In this document: one piece after another, positions 47,039 through 49,168 of the stretch | Numbering within the stretch: position 1 is the stretch's first letter | Layout: each line of letters opens with the position of its first letter | Assembly: GCA_003956705.1 (NCBI GenBank) | Contig: QZCP01000311.1 | Coordinates: 4,862 to 54,029, forward strand | Origin: Brevipalpus yothersi | Lineage: Eukaryota > Arthropoda > Arachnida > Trombidiformes > Tenuipalpidae | DNA: 49,168 nucleotides | Reading direction: 5' to 3' | The notes under the pieces: generated by a model | Databases searched by the model: none | What the model saw: the letters and a program-made list of their open reading frames with translations, nothing else | Told to the model about the DNA's origin: nothing | Made by a program: the position numbers and the translations under genes

Positions 47039-48714
47039 TCACTTTTCTTCCAATCTGGTGTCCGAGGTGAGATACTGTTGATGCTGCTTACAATCGAGTC
47101 CAAGTTCACCAAATTTTTTTCTCTCTTCCGATGGTATATCACTTGGCCGCTCATAAAGATTATTTTCACAATTTTGATCGTCGAGTTTTACATTGAATTT
47201 AACATTCTCTTCTCTGGTCGAAGAGCTAGGACTTCTATTTTGGCTGACCCTCAGGTCTTGTACTTTGTCCATTTCGTCATATTCGATGTCTTGCTCAAAG
47301 TCACCATTGTCCATGTCATCATAACAATTTGCATCATCATATTCATAATCATTGGGAATGGGTGAGGTTCGCTGTGGACTAGCGGAAGTTGATCGTGACA
47401 AGGGAACGGAAACAATGTTTTTCAAAAAAGTCGGAAGGTTGGTATTTTCTATGAATGATGAGGCGTTCAATGATGAACTAAGATTCGGATTGTCAGAGAA
47501 TATGTGAGTTGATCTCTTGGAATTATCACCCAATGATCTACCAGGTCCTTCACCACCAGGAATGTTACCATTTGGTCTGTTGGAATCGAAAAATATAATA
47601 TACATTGATTATTATTGCTTGAATCAATCATTTTCACTAAGCTGATACACTAACCCTGATGAAGATGAAGATGAAGAAGTTGTGGAAAGACGTTCTTGAA
47701 GCCTTTGTGGTCTACGCTTATAAAATTCCAATTCATCTACAGTCCAAACAGCTCCTTTAACGTTTTCCACTCTCATGAAGCACTTGTGAAGACTCAAATT
47801 ATGACGAACAGCGTTCTGTGGAATAGAAAAATTCCAAAATTAAAGTAAAATTTGACCAAAAAATCAGAAAAAAGAGCAAAATATTCTTAGAAAAAATTTT
47901 ACCTTCCAAGTAGCTGCATTACGACGAAAGTAACAGAACGTATTTTGAAACCAATTGTATATCTCATTGAGCGTCAATTGTTTTTCAGGTGCTTCAATTA
48001 TAGCCTACAAGAAATGGAAAAATATTTTGCATTAGAAATATGTCTGGAATGAATATGGAAAATTAAATCGATAAATTACCTGTCTGATTAATGATGCATA
48101 AGTGAAAGGCGGACGATGGTCAACATTCTTGTAAAATTCTCGATTACGATTGAGTTCTGTAAGTGGAATAAAATTTTGATTATAAAATTAAGACATAATT
48201 GGTGCAATTATTTTCTTTTACCTTCAGTTATATCAAGATTATTTCGCTCAGCGATTCTTCTGCGCGCTGGTGAATCAGGAAAAGAGGATCCACTGTTACT
48301 ACTATTACTATTGAGAATCGATTCACCGCCTCCGTTATTGAGACTATTGAGTCCCTTATCGCTGAGCCTCCGTCTACCAGGTCCACCAGAATGGCCACCA
48401 GTGGTAAACGAATTACTTAGTGCCAATGGATTAATAACTTTACCAGTACCATTGCTGCCGGTTGGCGAAGATGGCGAACTTGCCACCGATGGACTGGTTA
48501 TCATTCCCATGGAACTGCTCACCGGATTACCTATCGGTGGGCTAGACATGGGCTTTACTGTGAGTGGAGACATTGCCGCTGGACCATTGATTCCATTACT
48601 TGGCCCAAGACGAGAGTGGAGTAGATTTGAAGAAGAATTGATTGGTCCTGTTCTACAATCCTGAGAATCTTCAGCATCCATGGAGCTCACTTCTCGCTTA
48701 CTGGTCAAAAAGTT
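47039..48714 (-). CDS. FOXP: Forkhead transcription factor FOXP (5' part outside the window)
   Basis: A DNA-binding transcription factor with neuronal roles in animals. Exons in the window: 48714-48222, 48156-48080, 48004-47903, 47815-47655 and 47576-47039, giving 456 aa. The first exon begins at an acceptor (CCCTAG before NFLTSKRE), so zinc finger and leucine zipper, usually just upstream, lie beyond the right edge. The linker has the family segment GRRRLSDKG. The forkhead domain is at about residues 176-260: REFYKNVDHRPPFTYASLIRQ is split over two exons, QLTLNEIYNWFQNTFCYFRR follows, and the recognition helix is NAATWKNAVRHNLSLHKCF, with the Arg that corresponds to human FOXP2 Arg553. ENVKGAVWTVDELEF closes it. 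The tail is Ser-rich, then acidic (NDYEYDDANCYDDMD), as in vertebrate FOXPs. The last donor is GTTAGT. Confidence 0.95.
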
Positions 48715-48917
48715 CTAGGGAATACGAATAGAGGAAGAGAAAGAATATTTTGTATCTGATAAGAACTTTTTCTGTTCCAGTCACCGGTATGCATAAGAAC
48801 GGGTGGGGGCAGAAGTGAAGCAAATATGAACGAGAATGCAATTGATCCTGGGCTGGGCAATTTTAAGACACGCACTCTTGCAATATTTACATCCTTTTCT
48901 CGCTATGGAAGTGGGTT

Positions 48918-48919
<2 letters not shown>

Positions 48920-48988
<69 letters not shown>
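48920..48988. repeat. (GA)n microsatellite
   Basis: About 34 GA units in the FOXP intron; a CT run on the FOXP strand. Confidence 0.97.
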
Positions 48989-48997
<9 letters not shown>

Positions 48998-49117
48998 GAG
49001 TTGGTGTGCAGCAAGGGCTGAGAATGATTAGTTTCATCGAGCGATGATTATGCCTAGAAGATGATGATGAATCTGCATTGAAGAGGAGCAAGAGAGAGAT
49101 GCAAACATAAAGCTTCG

Positions 49118-49119
<2 letters not shown>

Positions 49120-49168
<49 letters not shown>
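49120..49168. repeat. (CT)n microsatellite at the right window edge
   Basis: At least 24 CT units, cut by the window end. Confidence 0.97.

Larger units (their letters stand above)
48715..49168. other. FOXP intron running off the right edge
   Basis: Inferred intron upstream (transcript sense) of the exon that starts at 48714. It contains two long microsatellites and no exon that I can support. Confidence 0.6.

Noticed and set aside
1..49168. tRNA, rRNA and CRISPR features
   Set aside because: None was recognised on reading either strand; there are no tRNA B-box-like motifs in a foldable context and no regularly spaced direct repeats.

Overview
The window is nuclear DNA from a small-genome animal, most likely an arthropod. 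Seen in the sequence: an AT-rich base composition, very short GT-AG introns (mostly 50-110 nt, a few up to about 850 nt), intergenic gaps of about 0.4-2 kb, many (TC)n tracts, and animal-specific genes (SHANK, FOXP, a ClC-2 channel, AP2M1) beside a CYP4-type P450. A mite or a similar compact arthropod is my inference; nothing here proves the taxon. Both window ends lie inside (TC)n tracts, as expected of a contig that stopped at unresolved microsatellites. I traced splice sites by hand, and the reading frame stays open across all exon junctions reported.

Layout, left to right. 1620-5442, minus strand: GPAA1 (GPI transamidase subunit) and an unrecognised coiled-coil gene. 6280-14385, plus strand: AP2M1 (clathrin adaptor mu2), divergent from the coiled-coil gene, then a 12-exon ClC-2-type chloride channel. 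15551-22636, minus strand: a SHANK postsynaptic scaffold with PDZ, Homer ligands and SAM, but no ankyrin or SH3 part that I can find in the window. 22.6-29 kb: U2AF1 (plus), two coding-like but frame-broken stretches on either side of it, and an unrecognised Tyr/His/Ser-rich open reading frame (plus). 30.6-48.7 kb, all minus strand: SETD3 (actin-histidine methyltransferase), a CYP4-family P450, PEX6 (peroxisomal AAA ATPase), LRRC58, an ELAPOR/EIG121-type membrane protein, and the 3' part of FOXP, which runs off the right edge.

There is no operon logic. These are mostly independent housekeeping genes (lipid anchoring, endocytosis, splicing, peroxisome import) among neuronal genes (SHANK, FOXP, ClC-2). 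One functional echo: the ELAPOR cytoplasmic tail carries a YCKL signal of the YxxPhi type that AP-2 mu2 recognises.

The most unusual signal is a pair of 63-nt imperfect hairpins on either side of PEX6 (35268-35330 and 38470-38532). They differ at only two positions, while the sequence around them has diverged strongly. A small hairpin RNA, a fold-back element or a conserved intron could each explain this.
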